From Chromatiaceae bacterium (lineage in GTDB: Bacteria; Pseudomonadota; Gammaproteobacteria; Chromatiales; Chromatiaceae): 50,297 nucleotides of DNA. This document shows positions 1 through 10,803 of the stretch, piece by piece; position 1 is the stretch's first letter; each line of letters opens with the position of its first letter. The DNA is taken from contig REDK01000130.1 in NCBI GenBank assembly GCA_007693535.1, positions 1 to 50,297 on the forward strand, written 5' to 3'. Below the pieces are notes generated by a model that saw only the letters and a program-made list of their open reading frames with translations, was not told the origin of the DNA and did not search any database. The translations under genes and the position numbers were made by a program.

Positions 1-3000
1 CCGCGAAGTTGCGGCCGGTGGGACCCAGACAGACCATGATGCCGCCGGTCATGTATTCGCAGCCGTGGTCGCCGACCCCCTCCACCACCGCGGTTGCACC
101 CGAGTTGCGCACACAGAAGCGCTCGCCGGCAACCCCGCGGAAGAAGACTTCGCCCGTAATCGCGCCATAGAGTAGGGTGTTGCCGACGATAATATTATCC
201 TCAGCCCGCGCGATGCCGGAATGCGCCGGCGGATAGATGATGATACGACCACCGCTCAGACCCTTGCCGACATAATCGTTGGCCTCGCCCTCCAATTCAA
301 CGGTCACGCCGCGGGCCAGCCAGGCCCCGAAGGATTGGCCGCCGATGCCGCGCGCCTTGATGTAGATGCTGTCGTCCGGCAGCCCGGCATGGCCATAGCG
401 CTCGGCCACGCGCCCGGAGAGCATGGCGCCGACCGTACGATGGTAGTTCCTGACCTCGACCTCGATCTGCACCGGCTCGCCGCGCTCCAGCGCCGGCTCG
501 GCCTGACGGATCAATTCATGATCGAGTGCCCCCTCCAAGCCGTGATCCTGGGGCTCGCAGTTGTAAGTCGCGGCGGGCGGCAGGCCAGGGCGCTCGGCAT
601 CGGGCTTGGCCAGGATGCGTGAGAAGTCCAGGCCCTTCGCCTTCCAGTGGTCGATGGCACGGCGCATCTCCAGGCGGTCGCTCTGACCGATCATCTCGTT
701 CAGTGTCCGGAAGCCTAGGCGGGCCATCAAGGCGCGGACCTCTTCAGCGATAAAGAAGAAGAAGTTGATGACATGCTCGGGTTTGCCGGTGAATTTCTTG
801 CGCAGCTCCGGGTCTTGGGTGGCCACCCCCACCGGGCAGGTGTTCAGATGGCATTTGCGCATCATGATGCAGCCAGCAACGATCAGCGGCGCGGTCGCGA
901 AGCCGAACTCATCGGCCCCGAGCAGGGCGCCAATGACGACATCGCGGCCGGTACGCAATCCGCCATCCACCTGCACGGCAATGCGCCCGCGAAGGTGGTT
1001 GAGGACCAGCGTCTGATGTGTCTCGGCCAGCCCGATCTCCCAGGGTGAACCGGCGTGTTTGATCGAGGTGAGCGGTGAGGCGCCGGTCCCGCCATCGTAA
1101 CCGGCGATGGTGACATGGTCGGCATGGGCCTTGGAGACCCCGGCCGCGACCGTGCCGACCCCGATCTCCGAGACCAGCTTGACCGAGACCCGCGCCCGCG
1201 GGTTGACGTTCTTCAGGTCATGGATCAGTTGCGCCAAGTCCTCGATCGAGTAGATGTCGTGGTGCGGCGGCGGCGAGATCAGGCCAACGCCCGGCGTGGA
1301 ATGGCGCACGCGGGCGATGCGGGCATCGACCTTGTGGCCGGGCAACTGGCCGCCCTCGCCGGGCTTGGCGCCCTGGGCGATCTTGATCTGCAGGTCGTCA
1401 GCATTGACCAGGTATTCGGTGGTGACGCCGAAGCGCCCGGAGGCGACCTGCTTGATCGCCGAGCGTTCCGGGTTCATCGAGCCATCCGGTAGCGGAGTGT
1501 AGCGCTCCGGTTCCTCGCCGCCCTCGCCGGTATTGGACTTGCCGCCGATGGCGTTCATTGCCCGCGCCAGGGTGGAATGGGCCTCGTGGCTGATCGAGCC
1601 GAACGACATGGCCCCGGTGGCAAAGCGTTTGACGATCGCGCTGGCGGGCTCTACCTCGTCGATCGGGATCGGCGTCGCCGCCCATTTAAACTCCATCAGG
1701 CCACGGAAGGTCAGCAGCCGCTCGCTCTGCTCGTCGATGAGGCGGGAGAATTCGGCAAAGGTCCTAGCGTCGTTGGCACGAGTGGCATGCTGGAGTTTGG
1801 AGATCGTGTCTGGCGTCCAGACGTGATCTTCGCCGCGCAGGCGGAAGGCGTAGTCACCGCCCGGGTCCAGATGCCGACGCAGGATCTCCTCGCCGCTATA
1901 GGCGCGGGTGTGCCAGAGCACCGCCTCGCGGGCGACCTCTTCCAGCCCGACGCCCTCGACCATGCTGGCGGTGCCAGTGAAGTACTTGGCGATGAATTCC
2001 CGATTTAGGCCGACGGCATCGAAGATCTGTGCCCCACAATAGGACTCCAGCATCGAGATACCCATCTTGGACATGACCTTGAGCAGCCCCTTGCCGACTG
2101 CCTTGATGTAGCGCTGTTGGGCCTCTTCGAAGCTCAGCGGCCCGCTTCCAGCCTGGGGCAGCCGCGGCAGCAGCGACTCGATGGTATCGAAGGCCAGGTA
2201 GGGATTGATCGCCTCAGCGCCATAGCCTTCTAGGGTGGCGAAATGATGGATTTCCAGCGCCGCACCGGTTTCGACCACGATCCCGGAACTGGTGCGCAGC
2301 CCGCGGCGAATCAGATGATGATGGACCGCCGAGGTGGCGAGCAGGGCCGGGATCGGGATGAAATCGGCGTTCGTCTTACGATCCGACAGGATCAGGATGT
2401 TGTAGCCGTCGAGCACCGCCTGCTCGGCCTGCTGGCAAAGCCGCTCCAGCGCCGGAGCCATCCCGGCGGCACCCTCGGTGGCCGGGTAGACCATGTCCAG
2501 GGTGCGGGTGCGGAAGGCCCCGCCGAAGCTGTATTCGATGTGACGGATGCGTTCCAGATCCTGATTGGTCAGCACCGGCTGTGGCGTCTCCAGACGCCAG
2601 TGCTGCCCGGCCTCGTTCAGGCCCAGCAGGTTAGGTCGTGGACCGATCATGCACACCAGCGACATGACCAGCTCCTCGCGGATCGGATCGATGGCCGGAT
2701 TGGTGACCTGGGCGAAGTTCTGCTTGAAGTAGGTGGAGAGATGCTTGGAGCGCGATGACAACACCGAGGGCGGATTGTCGGCACCCATGGAGCCGACCGC
2801 CTCTTGCCCGGTCATGAGCATCGGCGTCAGCAGGAAGCGGATATCCTCCTGTGTATAGCCGAAGGCCTGCTGGGCATCGAGCAGGGTCGCCGCGTCCGGC
2901 GACATCGGGCCGACGTTGCTCGGTAGGTCTTCGAGACGGATCTGTGTCCGTTCTAGCCACTCACGATAAGGCCGCGCACTGGCCAGCACCGACTTGATCT

Positions 3001-4276
3001 CCTGGTCGTCGATGATGCGGCCCTGTTCCAGGTCGATCAGCAGCATCTTGCCCGGCTGCAGGCGCCATTTCTTAATGATGCGCGACTCCTCGATATCCAG
3101 CACGCCCATCTCCGAGCCCATCACCACCATGTCGTCGGTCGTGATTAGATAGCGCGCTGGGCGCAGGCCATTGCGATCAAGCGTCGCACCGATCTGGCGC
3201 CCGTCGGTGAAGGCGATCGCCGCTGGACCATCCCAGGGTTCCATCAGCGCGGTGTGGTACTCATAGAAGGCGCGGCGCTGCTCGTCCATCAGCTTGTTCC
3301 CGGTCCATGCCTCCGGGATCAGGATCATCATGGCATGGGCGAGCGAGTAACCGCCCATCACCAACAGCTCCAGGGCGTTGTCGAAGCAGGCCGAGTCGGA
3401 TTGGCCTTCCGGGATCAACGGCCAGATGCGATCGAGGTCCTCTCCGAGGACCTCCGAGCGCATAGTATGACGGCGCGCGGCCATCCAGTTGACATTGCCG
3501 CGCAGGGTATTGATCTCGCCATTGTGGCAGATCATGCGAAATGGCTGCGCCAGGTCCCAGGTCGGGAAGGTGTTGGTGGAGAAGCGCTGATGGACTAGGG
3601 CCAGCGCCGATTCGAAACGCTCGTCGTGCAGGTCGAGGTAATACTCGCCGACCTGATGGGCAAGCAGCATGCCTTTGTAGTTAAGAGTACGCGACGACAT
3701 CGAGGCTACGTAGTGGTCGGCCTTCTCCCAACCGCCGGCGCGGATGTCGTTGTCCATGCGCTTACGGATCACGAACAGCTTGCGCTCGAAAGCATCCTGA
3801 TCCGGGCAGTTGTCGCCGCATCCGATGAAGACCTGACAGACCGCGGGCTCAGTGGGCAGGACGCTTGCGCCGAGACCGCCGCTGTCAACTGGTACCTCGC
3901 GCCAGCCGAGCACCTGCTGACCGCCCTCATCTAGGTGACGCTCGACGGCTGCCTGCACCAAGGCGCGGGCCTCGGCGTCCTTGGGCAGGAACATCATCCC
4001 GACACCATACTGGCCAGGCGGTGGCAGTTCGAAGCCGACACTGGCACGGAGGAACGCATCCGGGATCTGCACCAGGATGCCGGCCCCATCGCCGGCCTTT
4101 GGGTCGGCCCCAACGGCGCCGCGGTGGGTCAGGCGTTCGAGGATCTCGAGCCCCTGGCGGACGATGTGATGGCTCTTTTGATTTTTGATATTGCAGACGA
4201 AGCCGACGCCGCAGGAGTCGCGCTCATGGGCGGGGTCGTACAGGCCCTGAGCAGGCGGAAAGGCACGAAGATTCAT
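1..4276 (-). CDS. gltB: Glutamate synthase (NADPH) large subunit, 3' end outside window
   Basis: Large (alpha) subunit of bacterial glutamate synthase, which makes glutamate from 2-oxoglutarate and glutamine for ammonia assimilation in the cytoplasm. The reading frame runs unbroken from ATG at 4276 off the left edge, about 1,425 of the usual 1,500 codons. A propeptide of about 21 residues precedes Cys22 in the context RDSCGVGF, the N-terminal nucleophile of the class II glutaminase domain. Further on are the FMN-binding synthase domain and the cysteine cluster [15 protein letters not shown] (minus strand near 850-890) for the 3Fe-4S centre. The start of the C-terminal beta-helix domain is also inside the window. 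A GAGG Shine-Dalgarno lies just before the ATG. The small subunit gltD would be expected beyond the edge. No frameshift was seen. Confidence 0.97.
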   Translation of the reverse strand, partial: MNLRAFPPAQGLYDPAHERDSCGVGFVCNIKNQKSHHIVRQGLEILERLTHRGAVGADPKAGDGAGILVQIPDAFLRASVGFELPPPGQYGVGMMFLPKDAEARALVQAAVERHLDEGGQQVLGWREVPVDSGGLGASVLPTEPAVCQVFIGCGDNCPDQDAFERKLFVIRKRMDNDIRAGGWEKADHYVASMSSRTLNYKGMLLAHQVGEYYLDLHDERFESALALVHQRFSTNTFPTWDLAQPFRMICHNGEINTLRGNVNWMAARRHTMRSEVLGEDLDRIWPLIPEGQSDSACFDNALELLVMGGYSLAHAMMILIPEAWTGNKLMDEQRRAFYEYHTALMEPWDGPAAIAFTDGRQIGATLDRNGLRPARYLITTDDMVVMGSEMGVLDIEESRIIKKWRLQPGKMLLIDLEQGRIIDDQEIKSVLASARPYREWLERTQIRLEDLPSNVGPMSPDAATLLDAQQAFGYTQEDIRFLLTPMLMTGQEAVGSMGADNPPSVLSSRSKHLSTYFKQNFAQVTNPAIDPIREELVMSLVCMIGPRPNLLGLNEAGQHWRLETPQPVLTNQDLERIRHIEYSFGGAFRTRTLDMVYPATEGAAGMAPALERLCQQAEQAVLDGYNILILSDRKTNADFIPIPALLATSAVHHHLIRRGLRTSSGIVVETGAALEIHHFATLEGYGAEAINPYLAFDTIESLLPRLPQAGSGPLSFEEAQQRYIKAVGKGLLKVMSKMGISMLESYCGAQIFDAVGLNREFIAKYFTGTASMVEGVGLEEVAREAVLWHTRAYSGEEILRRHLDPGGDYAFRLRGEDHVWTPDTISKLQHATRANDARTFAEFSRLIDEQSERLLTFRGLMEFKWAATPIPIDEVEPASAIVKRFATGAMSFGSISHEAHSTLARAMNAIGGKSNTGEGGEEPERYTPLPDGSMNPERSAIKQVASGRFGVTTEYLVNADDLQIKIAQGAKPGEGGQLPGHKVDARIARVRHSTPGVGLISPPPHHDIYSIEDLAQLIHDLKNVNPRARVSVKLVSEIGVGTVAAGVSKAHADHVTIAGYDGGTGASPLTSIKHAGSPWEIGLAETHQTLVLNHLRGRIAVQVDGGLRTGRDVVIGALLGADEFGFATAPLIVAGCIMMRKCHLNTCPVGVATQDPELRKKFTGKPEHVINFFFFIAEEVRALMARLGFRTLNEMIGQSDRLEMRRAIDHWKAKGLDFSRILAKPDAERPGLPPAATYNCEPQDHGLEGALDHELIRQAEPALERGEPVQIEVEVRNYHRTVGAMLSGRVAERYGHAGLPDDSIYIKARGIGGQSFGAWLARGVTVELEGEANDYVGKGLSGGRIIIYPPAHSGIARAEDNIIVGNTLLYGAITGEVFFRGVAGERFCVRNSGATAVVEGVGDHGCEYMTGGIMVCLGPTGRNFA

Positions 4277-4883
4277 CGGCGGACCTCGTTATAGCCGGAG
4301 TCTGGGCGGGCATGGTCGCGGACCTGCGGCGGGCACCGGACCCACTCCCCGGGCCGGCCCGGCGCGGCGGTTTGCCGGCCCGCGCCGGGAGCGAGACCAC
4401 GTCGCCAGCGAAGGGCGCGGCCGGGGGATTGCCGTTGGGGGTTGTTCCTGCCGCAACCGGGTGGTTGCCTGAAGGCAGCCACCAGTGTGCGCGGCAGAGG
4501 AATTAGTTGCGCTGGAGCGCCCCCGCAACCCGGCACTAGCGCGGGTTAAGCCGGGACGAGCTGGCTGGCCCATGGGGCCCGGGCCAAAAATAATACGTGG
4601 GTAGCAGGAGCTATGCCAGTGCGGGGCCGATGCGGGCACCGCATGCGACAGTGTCGCGACGCGCACGAGCGGCACGGGGCGCACTGGACTAGGGCGATAC
4701 GAAGCTTGGCTGCTCGATTGTAGTGCAATCCGTACGCCGCTGCCGCTGGTGCGGCAATCATGCGGTTCGCCAGCCGGCGGTGACCTTGATGGCGGCGGCC
4801 CGGTGCGCCTGTCCGTTGCTGCTCGAGCGCTGACCGCAGCACCGGCCGAACCCGTTGCCGCTACATTGATGCCCGCTGATTGA
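4277..4883. other. gltB-aroB intergenic region, no gene seen
   Basis: About 600 bases without a convincing gene; the open frames here have poor codon use and no family resemblance. It should contain the gltB promoter and leader. A possible minus-strand -10 (TATTAT, complement of 4590-4596) stands in an A-rich patch but has no good -35. Nearer gltB there is a perfect GC palindrome, CCGGGCCGGCCCGG (about 4348-4361), and further GC-rich dyads that could fold in the leader RNA. The length is notable because the flanking genes are otherwise tightly packed. Confidence 0.5.
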
Positions 4884-6041
4884 TCATTCGCCCGCGGGCG
4901 CTCGGGACGCTGTTGAGGACACGCCGGCCGCGGCCTGCAGACAGCCGTCGAGAGTGGCGCGCAGGTGCCCGGCCGGAAAGTCGGCAGTGACCACGGCCGC
5001 CCCGATACCGCGCAGCAAGACCAGCCGCAACACCCCAGCCTGGACCTTCTTATCCACCGCCATCAGCTCCAACCAACGCGCTGCGGGCAGTTCGGCGGGC
5101 GGGTCCACCGGCAGCCCGAAGGCGGTGATCACGCGGCGGATACGTTCCAGCGCGGCCGCCTCCAGCCAACCCAGGCGCCAAGACAGATCCGCGGCCATGG
5201 CCATGCCAGCCGCCACCGCCTCGCCATGCAGCCAGGTCCCATAGCCCATGCCGGCCTCGATGGCGTGGCCGAACGTATGGCCCAGGTTGAGCAGGGCGCG
5301 CTGGCCGGCCTCGAACTCATCGGCGCCCACCACCTCGGCCTTATTGCGGCAGGAGCGTGCGATGGCTTCGGCCAGCAGGGCCGGCTCACGGGCGCACAGC
5401 CGGGTGCTGTGCCGCTCCAGCCAGGAGAAGAAGTCTGGATCGCGGATCAGGCCGTACTTGATCACCTCGGCGAAGCCGGCCGCCAGCTCGCGCGGTGGCA
5501 AAGTATTCAGGGTGTCAGTATCGGCGATGACCGCCCGTGGTTGATGGAAGGCCCCGATCATGTTCTTGCCGGCAGGATGGTTGACGCCAGTCTTGCCGCC
5601 GACCGAGGAATCCACCTGGGCGAGCAGGGTGGTCGGGATCTGGATGAATGCGACACCGCGCTGATAGCAGGCGGCCGCAAAGCCGGCCATGTCGCCGACC
5701 ACGCCGCCGCCCAGGGCGACGATGGTGCAATCGCGCCCACAGCGTTGCGTCAGCAACGCATCGAAGATCAGGTTGAGGTGGGTCAGATCCTTGTAGGCCT
5801 CGCCGTCGGGCAGGATGACGCTGCCTAAGTGGTAGCCGGCCAGCGTAGCTTGCACCCGGGCGAGATAGAGCGGAGCGATGGTCTCGTTACTAACGATCAG
5901 GACCTGCGACGCAACGATCTGCGGGCGCAGCAGCGCGGGGTCATCCAGCAGACCGGGGCCGATATGGATCGCGTAAGCGCGCACGCCGAGGGCGACCTGG
6001 AGCCGGCGCCGGCCATCGCCCGCGGCTATTGCCGAGGCCAT
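4884..6041 (-). CDS. aroB: 3-dehydroquinate synthase
   Basis: Second step of the shikimate pathway: converts DAHP to 3-dehydroquinate using NAD+ and a divalent metal. The 385 residues are slightly longer than the usual 360 or so; the extra is a short N-terminal lead before [10 protein letters not shown] and an Ala-rich tail. Visible signatures are the nucleotide-binding stretch [11 protein letters not shown], then [19 protein letters not shown] with the lysine/asparagine substrate contacts, and [12 protein letters not shown] carrying a metal-binding histidine. It follows aroK with one base between them, so the two are co-transcribed and probably translationally coupled. This matches the usual gammaproteobacterial aroK-aroB order behind pilQ. 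Confidence 0.97.
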   Translation of the reverse strand: MASAIAAGDGRRRLQVALGVRAYAIHIGPGLLDDPALLRPQIVASQVLIVSNETIAPLYLARVQATLAGYHLGSVILPDGEAYKDLTHLNLIFDALLTQRCGRDCTIVALGGGVVGDMAGFAAACYQRGVAFIQIPTTLLAQVDSSVGGKTGVNHPAGKNMIGAFHQPRAVIADTDTLNTLPPRELAAGFAEVIKYGLIRDPDFFSWLERHSTRLCAREPALLAEAIARSCRNKAEVVGADEFEAGQRALLNLGHTFGHAIEAGMGYGTWLHGEAVAAGMAMAADLSWRLGWLEAAALERIRRVITAFGLPVDPPAELPAARWLELMAVDKKVQAGVLRLVLLRGIGAAVVTADFPAGHLRATLDGCLQAAAGVSSTASRAPAGE

Positions 6042-6042
6042 G

Positions 6043-6567
6043 TCAGGGCGCTTCGCTCTCGAGCCGGCGGCGGATCTCCTTGACCACCGAGGAGGTCCCG
6101 CGCCGTTCGGTAGAGACGACCATATCGGCCACCTGGCGATAGATGGGTTCGCGCTCGGCCATCAGGTCGCGCAGCCGTTGCTGCGGATCATCGGTATCGA
6201 GCAGCGGCCGGTTGCGGTCGCGGGCGGTGCGGGCGTATTGCTGCTCCGGGCTGCAATGCAGATAGATGACGAAGCCGCGGGCGGCAAGCTGTTGGCGGTT
6301 TTCGGGGGTCAGCACCACGCCGCCGCCGGTCGCGAGCACAATGCCCTCTTGCTGCGCCAGTTCCTCGATGACCTGGCGTTCGCGGGCGCGGAAGCCGTCC
6401 TCGCCCTCGAACTCGAAGATGGTGGGGATGTCAACCCCGGTGCGGCGCTGGATCTCTTGATCGCTGTCGCGAAACTCGTAGCCCAGGGCGTCGGCGAGTT
6501 GACGGCCGATCGTGCTCTTGCCGGCCCCCATCGGGCCGACGAGGAAAATGTTCTGAGGTCGGATCAT
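6043..6567 (-). CDS. aroK: Shikimate kinase
   Basis: Phosphorylates shikimate at O3 with ATP, the fifth step to chorismate. The protein is 174 residues, the normal size. The start was placed at the ATG reading [14 protein letters not shown], because the open frame upstream (to 6810) encodes Arg/Pro-rich sequence unlike the family. The P-loop is GPMGAGKST at residues 11-19. The substrate-binding DSD motif is near 34-36, the GGG motif comes at ATGGGVVL, and the lid arginines lie in the RNRPLL segment. Its stop is one base from the aroB start. The Shine-Dalgarno is weak. Confidence 0.96.
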   Translation of the reverse strand: MIRPQNIFLVGPMGAGKSTIGRQLADALGYEFRDSDQEIQRRTGVDIPTIFEFEGEDGFRARERQVIEELAQQEGIVLATGGGVVLTPENRQQLAARGFVIYLHCSPEQQYARTARDRNRPLLDTDDPQQRLRDLMAEREPIYRQVADMVVSTERRGTSSVVKEIRRRLESEAP

Positions 6568-6645
6568 GTCTAACAGATATGCCAGATTTGGCCAGCGCGG
6601 GCAAGCGCGGAGCGGTCCATCCAGGGGCTGGTCCCCCCACTCCCC

Positions 6646-6667
6646 GGACCGAACCCGGACCGAACCT
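6646..6667. repeat. Two tandem 11-base GGACCGAACCY units
   Basis: Two head-to-tail 11-base units, GGACCGAACCC then GGACCGAACCT, sit in the 199-base space between aroK and pilQ. The surrounding stretch (6630-6740) is also rich in GGACC and GGTCC words. No gene covers it. No role is evident; it could have arisen by slippage or be a remnant of a dispersed GGWCC-rich element. Confidence 0.5.
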
Positions 6668-6766
6668 GGAGTGGCGGCGCCGGGACCGGCCAGCTCCGGG
6701 CGCGCCGCGCGCGCTCTCCCGGACCTGGACCCGCGGCGGCGCGAGTTGGAATTCAGGGCGGCGCGG

Positions 6767-9061
6767 TCAGCGGGTGGCCAGTTCACCCTTGAGGATCTTG
6801 GGGGTGACAAAGATCAGTAGTTCGGAGTTGTTGTCTTGGCGCTGCGTGGTCTTGAACAGATTGCCGAGCACCGGCAAATCGCCAAGCCACGGGACCTGTT
6901 CGCGGGCGAAGGTCTGTTCGCGCTCGTAGACGCCTCCCAGGACGACGGTCTCGCCGTTGTCTACCAGCACTCGGGTCTGCACCGACTGCGTCGTAATCGG
7001 CGGTACGTTATTCACAGTTGGGACGGCGCGGTTCGGTGAATCCTTGTTGACCCGCAGGTCCATGATGATGCGATCGTCGGGGGTAATGTGGGGGGTCACG
7101 TCCAGTTGCAGCACTGCGTCTTTGAACTCCGTCGTGGTGCCGGCGTTGTCGGCGGTTCCCGGCACTGGAATTTCCTCGCCGACCCTGATGATTGCCTGAT
7201 GCTGGTCCGACGTCACAACCCGCGGCGCAGAAACCACCTCGCCGCGGCCCTCGCGCTGCATCGCCGAGAGTTCCAGTTGCAGCAGGTGGGAGCCGACCTT
7301 GCCGAGTAGGAAATTGACCGCACCAGAGGGGGTCGGTGCCGGCAGGTTGACCCAAAGCGAGTCAGTGCCAGAGCCGGCAGGGATCTCGATACCGGAATTG
7401 AATGGAATCGACGGTTCTCCAGAACCTCGGAACGGCCCCTCGTTAGGCGATGGCGTTTGATAGAAACGAGGGTCGTAGGCGCCCATGAACGGCCCTTTGT
7501 TGATATCTGCCGTGGATAAATGTCCCGGCTGACCACCCGCGACCAACAGTTCATTGCTACCTATTGCCCCCATCGACCCGGACAGCCCGAAGCGCACGCC
7601 GAGGTCGCGGGCAAAATTGTTGCTGGCTAACACCACCCGTGATTCGATCATGACCTGCCGCACCGGGATGTCCAGCCTCGTCACCAGCCGGCGGATATCC
7701 TCCAGCTTTGCGGCAGTGTCCTGAATCAGCAGGGTATTGGTGCGATGGTCCACTGTCACATTTCCGCGCTCGGACATCAGGTTGTTCTGGTCGGACTTGA
7801 TCAACACGGCCAAATCGGCGGCGCGAGCATAATTGATTTGCACGAACTCCGAGCGCAGCGGGGCGAGTTCCTCGATCTGTTGACGCGATTCCAGCTCCAG
7901 TCGTTCCTGGGCAGCAATCTCCTGGGTCGGTGCGACCATGATCACGTTGCCGGTCTGGCGCATGGACAATCCCTTGGTCTTGAGAATGATGTCCAGCGCC
8001 TGATCCCAGGGGATATTCTGCAGGCGCAGGGTGATGCCGCCACGCACGGTATCGCTTGCCACCAGATTAAGGCCAGTGAAATCGGCAAGCAATTGCAGCA
8101 CCGCGCGGACCTCGATGTCTTGGAAGTTCAGCGACAGCCGGTCGCCGCTATAGACGATACGCTCGCGTTCCATCTGCTCGCGCTCGGCCGGGGTGAGTTC
8201 GCGGAATTCGACGGTAAAGATATTGTCGGTCTGATAGGCGAGAAACTCGAACTCACTGCCGGTTTTGATGTCCACCCGCACATCCCCGCCCACCGCGCGC
8301 GATTCAACGGCGGCGACCGGGGTGGCGAAGTCCACTACGTCTAGGCGCCGAAACAGACGTTGCGGTAGTTCAGTATTGGGGATATCCACGATCACATCGC
8401 GGCCCTCCTCGCGCACGCTGATACGGGTCTCCGCGCTCGGCAGGGTGATCACCACCCGACCTTGGCCGTCCGCGCCGCGACGGAAGTCGATATCCCGCAA
8501 GGTGCCGCGCGGACTGCGGCGAGCCGGGGCAGTAGAGGTTGCCCCGGGGGAGGTGGGCAGCCGGGTCTCGGTCACCGGGATCGGGGCCGGACGATCAGGA
8601 TTGAGCGCAACGGTGACGCGATTGCCCTGGGTACTGATTCTGTAGGGAACGCTATCGTTGAGGTTGATGACCACGCGGGTGCGATCGCTGGCCTCGATGG
8701 CGATGAGGCTATGCGCGACCCCCAGGCCGATCGGTAGCGAGCGGCGCTCCAGTGCGCTGGTCACCCCGGGAAAATCGATCGCAATGCGCGAAGGGTTCTC
8801 GGTGGCAAAGTCCTCTGGACGCGGCACGCCACCGGAGAAGACGAGGTCAATCTCAACCTGATTGCCTGGCAGCGACGCGAATTCCACATCCAGTAAGGTC
8901 ACCGTGGCACCTACCGGGGCCGCAGCCAGGGTCAGCAGTAGCCAGGCGGATTGCCCGCGCAGGTTCCTGCTTGGAGATAGCACCCGGCGCGCGGCTTGGC
9001 CTAGGGTCTTAACCAGCCTCTGACGCAGTGTCGGGCGCGGGGTTAGGGCAGGCGTAGTCAT
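6767..9061 (-). CDS. pilQ: Type IV pilus outer-membrane secretin
   Basis: Forms the outer-membrane ring through which the type IV pilus passes. The ATG at 9061 gives 764 residues. The open frame continues upstream to 9238, but that part is not family-like. The mature protein opens with TVTLLDVEFASLPGNQ, followed by AMIN-type domains (about residues 45-290) that bind peptidoglycan. A secretin/TonB short N-terminal domain follows (NFQDIEVRAVLQLLADF), then an N1/NHN domain (PLRSEFVQINYARAADL). The conserved secretin domain ends LGDLPVLGNLFK and ILKGELATR. It is the last gene of pilMNOPQ, 121 bases after pilP. The N-terminal Arg-rich lead before the hydrophobic segment is longer than a typical signal peptide, so the start could lie a little further in. 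Confidence 0.95.
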   Translation of the reverse strand: MTTPALTPRPTLRQRLVKTLGQAARRVLSPSRNLRGQSAWLLLTLAAAPVGATVTLLDVEFASLPGNQVEIDLVFSGGVPRPEDFATENPSRIAIDFPGVTSALERRSLPIGLGVAHSLIAIEASDRTRVVINLNDSVPYRISTQGNRVTVALNPDRPAPIPVTETRLPTSPGATSTAPARRSPRGTLRDIDFRRGADGQGRVVITLPSAETRISVREEGRDVIVDIPNTELPQRLFRRLDVVDFATPVAAVESRAVGGDVRVDIKTGSEFEFLAYQTDNIFTVEFRELTPAEREQMERERIVYSGDRLSLNFQDIEVRAVLQLLADFTGLNLVASDTVRGGITLRLQNIPWDQALDIILKTKGLSMRQTGNVIMVAPTQEIAAQERLELESRQQIEELAPLRSEFVQINYARAADLAVLIKSDQNNLMSERGNVTVDHRTNTLLIQDTAAKLEDIRRLVTRLDIPVRQVMIESRVVLASNNFARDLGVRFGLSGSMGAIGSNELLVAGGQPGHLSTADINKGPFMGAYDPRFYQTPSPNEGPFRGSGEPSIPFNSGIEIPAGSGTDSLWVNLPAPTPSGAVNFLLGKVGSHLLQLELSAMQREGRGEVVSAPRVVTSDQHQAIIRVGEEIPVPGTADNAGTTTEFKDAVLQLDVTPHITPDDRIIMDLRVNKDSPNRAVPTVNNVPPITTQSVQTRVLVDNGETVVLGGVYEREQTFAREQVPWLGDLPVLGNLFKTTQRQDNNSELLIFVTPKILKGELATR

Positions 9062-9182
9062 TGCGGTGCACTCTCGCGGGCGGCGATGGTGCAGGGGCCG
9101 GTTACGCCCGCGGTATGCGACCCATGCTCGCAGTCCCGGGCATACAGGGGCCGGTGGCTGCTCATGCCATGCCGCTGACCCG

Positions 9183-9707
9183 CTATTGCCGCAACGCGAT
9201 CGATGTCTGACGTTTTTGCCATTGGCCGGTGCCATCACTCACGATCTCGATAAGTTCGATCTGGGCTGCGTCGATCCGGATGATCTGGCCGTTGTTTTGG
9301 CCGAGGTAATTCCCGATCAGTACCCGGTGTAGGATGCCGTCCGGGGTGGTAATCAAGGCCCAGCGCGTGTCGTCTTGCTCAAGGGTTCCGACCATGCGCA
9401 GGGAGTCCAAGGCATACTGCTCCAATTCCTCCTTGCTACGTAACGGGTCCGGCGCGATATCGCCGGCGGTTTGCGGGGTTGCGGCCTGCAGGCTCTGATC
9501 GTCCATCATGAACGGGTCGCGGCGGCCGCCGGGGTCGAAAACGAAGGTCTCCACCGTCGGGATCTCTGGGAGTGGCTCCAGGGGCTGCGCTGGCCGCGCC
9601 TTGACCTCTTCGGTGAAGACAACCAGGTCGTCCATGCCGCCGGCGCCGCAGCCTGCCAGGCCGAGGATCAGGGCCAGGGCTGTGATGCTGATGCGCGCTG
9701 ATCTCAT
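9183..9707 (-). CDS. pilP: Type IV pilus inner-membrane lipoprotein
   Basis: A lipoprotein that links the PilMNO inner-membrane complex to the PilQ secretin. The ATG at 9707 was chosen because it places a clean signal sequence (MRSARISITALALILG) ahead of the lipobox LAGC, with the lipidated cysteine near residue 20. An in-frame start at 9761 would bury it. After a flexible Pro-rich linker (about 30-60) comes RRDPFM and the compact beta domain with LRMVGTL and WALITTPDGILHRVLIGNYLGQNNG, as in other PilP proteins. Mature size is about 155 residues. It lies 78 bases after pilO and 121 before pilQ. Confidence 0.94.
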   Translation of the reverse strand: MRSARISITALALILGLAGCGAGGMDDLVVFTEEVKARPAQPLEPLPEIPTVETFVFDPGGRRDPFMMDDQSLQAATPQTAGDIAPDPLRSKEELEQYALDSLRMVGTLEQDDTRWALITTPDGILHRVLIGNYLGQNNGQIIRIDAAQIELIEIVSDGTGQWQKRQTSIALRQ

Positions 9708-9785
9708 CACGATCTCATCGCCGGGTGGCCGGGATCGGAACCCCTCTATCGCTCGGCGCAAGCCGCGCGTGCGCTAGCGGCCTGC

Positions 9786-10403
9786 TCATTGCACCGTGGC
9801 GTCGTCAAGGTAACGGTAGGTCTTGACCGTTGCCTCCAGCTGCAACGGCTCGGACATCCGTGCGAACGGATCACCGGTACCGCGGCCGCTGGGCGAGATG
9901 CTGACGTTGTGGACGGTAACGATGCGTGGCAGGGCGGCTAGTCCACTGATGAAACGACCAAATTCGTGATACCGGCCGCTCACGCGCATGGTGATCGGCA
10001 GCTCGGCGTAGAAGTTGCGATTGACTTCGTCAGTGGGCTGGAACAGCTCAAATTCCAGCCCCGCCGCGAGCCCTGTCTGCGAGACATCCATCAGCAGCAT
10101 CGCGACCTCAGTGCGATCTGGTAACTGGCGGAGCATGGTATCGAAGGTCTTGCGCATTTCCTCCATCTGCTGGCGGAGCGCCTCTAGGTTGACAGCCTTC
10201 GCCTGCTTAGCCTCGAACGCAGCTTTCAATTCCGTCTCGCGGCCGCGCAACGACTGCAGGCGATCGATCTGCGCCTGGGTCACGAACTGATACCAGCCGA
10301 ATCCAAGCAGACCACAGACAAACAGGATTACCGCTGCCTTGATCCCCGTCGGCCATTCGCCGATGTTGTTGAGGTCGAGTTCGTTGAAATCGCTGAACTC
10401 CAT
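9786..10403 (-). CDS. pilO: Type IV pilus inner-membrane alignment protein
   Basis: Bitopic inner-membrane protein that heterodimerises with PilN to form the periplasmic platform of the type IV pilus machine. The ATG at 10403 gives 205 residues; a TTG two codons upstream is also open. The conserved cytoplasmic lead contains FNELDLNNIGEWP, followed by one membrane helix (about residues 23-41). A coiled coil (about 45-95) leads to the ferredoxin-like periplasmic domain containing GLEFELFQP and YHEFGRFISGLAALPRIVTV. The gene looks intact. It is separated from pilN by 400 bases, whereas in related operons these genes abut. No strong ribosome-binding site precedes the ATG. Confidence 0.94.
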   Translation of the reverse strand: MEFSDFNELDLNNIGEWPTGIKAAVILFVCGLLGFGWYQFVTQAQIDRLQSLRGRETELKAAFEAKQAKAVNLEALRQQMEEMRKTFDTMLRQLPDRTEVAMLLMDVSQTGLAAGLEFELFQPTDEVNRNFYAELPITMRVSGRYHEFGRFISGLAALPRIVTVHNVSISPSGRGTGDPFARMSEPLQLEATVKTYRYLDDATVQ

Positions 10404-10803
10404 GGTCAACCGGTGCGTATCGCGGGTGCGGGAATCAGGCAGGGCATCAAGTTCGCACTATCTGCTCCCGCATGATTGTGCAGGAGGACTGACCGAGACG
10501 CAACGCCGAGCGGGTAGGGCGCCAAGGCTACATCGATCTTGGTGCTGACAACAAGCGCCTGCAGGCCGGCCGATATAAGCACTAGGAACGGTTCAATAAT
10601 AGTTTAAAGATGTTGCGCGGGTTGCGAACTCGGCGTCGTGGCAAGGCAGCCGGCGTATCGGCACAGCCATGAACTGTGGCACGACGCACGAACACCGACT
10701 GCATCACATGGATCGCTTCATTCAGGTTGTTAGTGGCACATGCCCGACCCGGATCAGCCACTGTTCGAGCCGCCCGATCGAACTCGTCAGCCAGGTTTGT
10801 CAG
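10404..10803. other. Unusual 400-base gap inside the pilMNOPQ operon
   Basis: No family-recognisable gene lies between pilN and pilO. The stretch is less GC-rich than its neighbours, with a clear AT patch at about 10590-10610. On the minus strand the frame that continues past the pilN TAG stays open for about 72 codons but has unbiased third positions and no known resemblance. It may be an inserted or decayed sequence, or an internal leader or promoter for pilOPQ. No well-formed -35/-10 pair was found. Confidence 0.5.

Noticed and set aside
10600-10803. Stop-codon read-through extension of PilN
   Set aside because: The frame past the TAG is open for about 72 codons but has no third-position GC bias and no known similarity; PilN is already full length.
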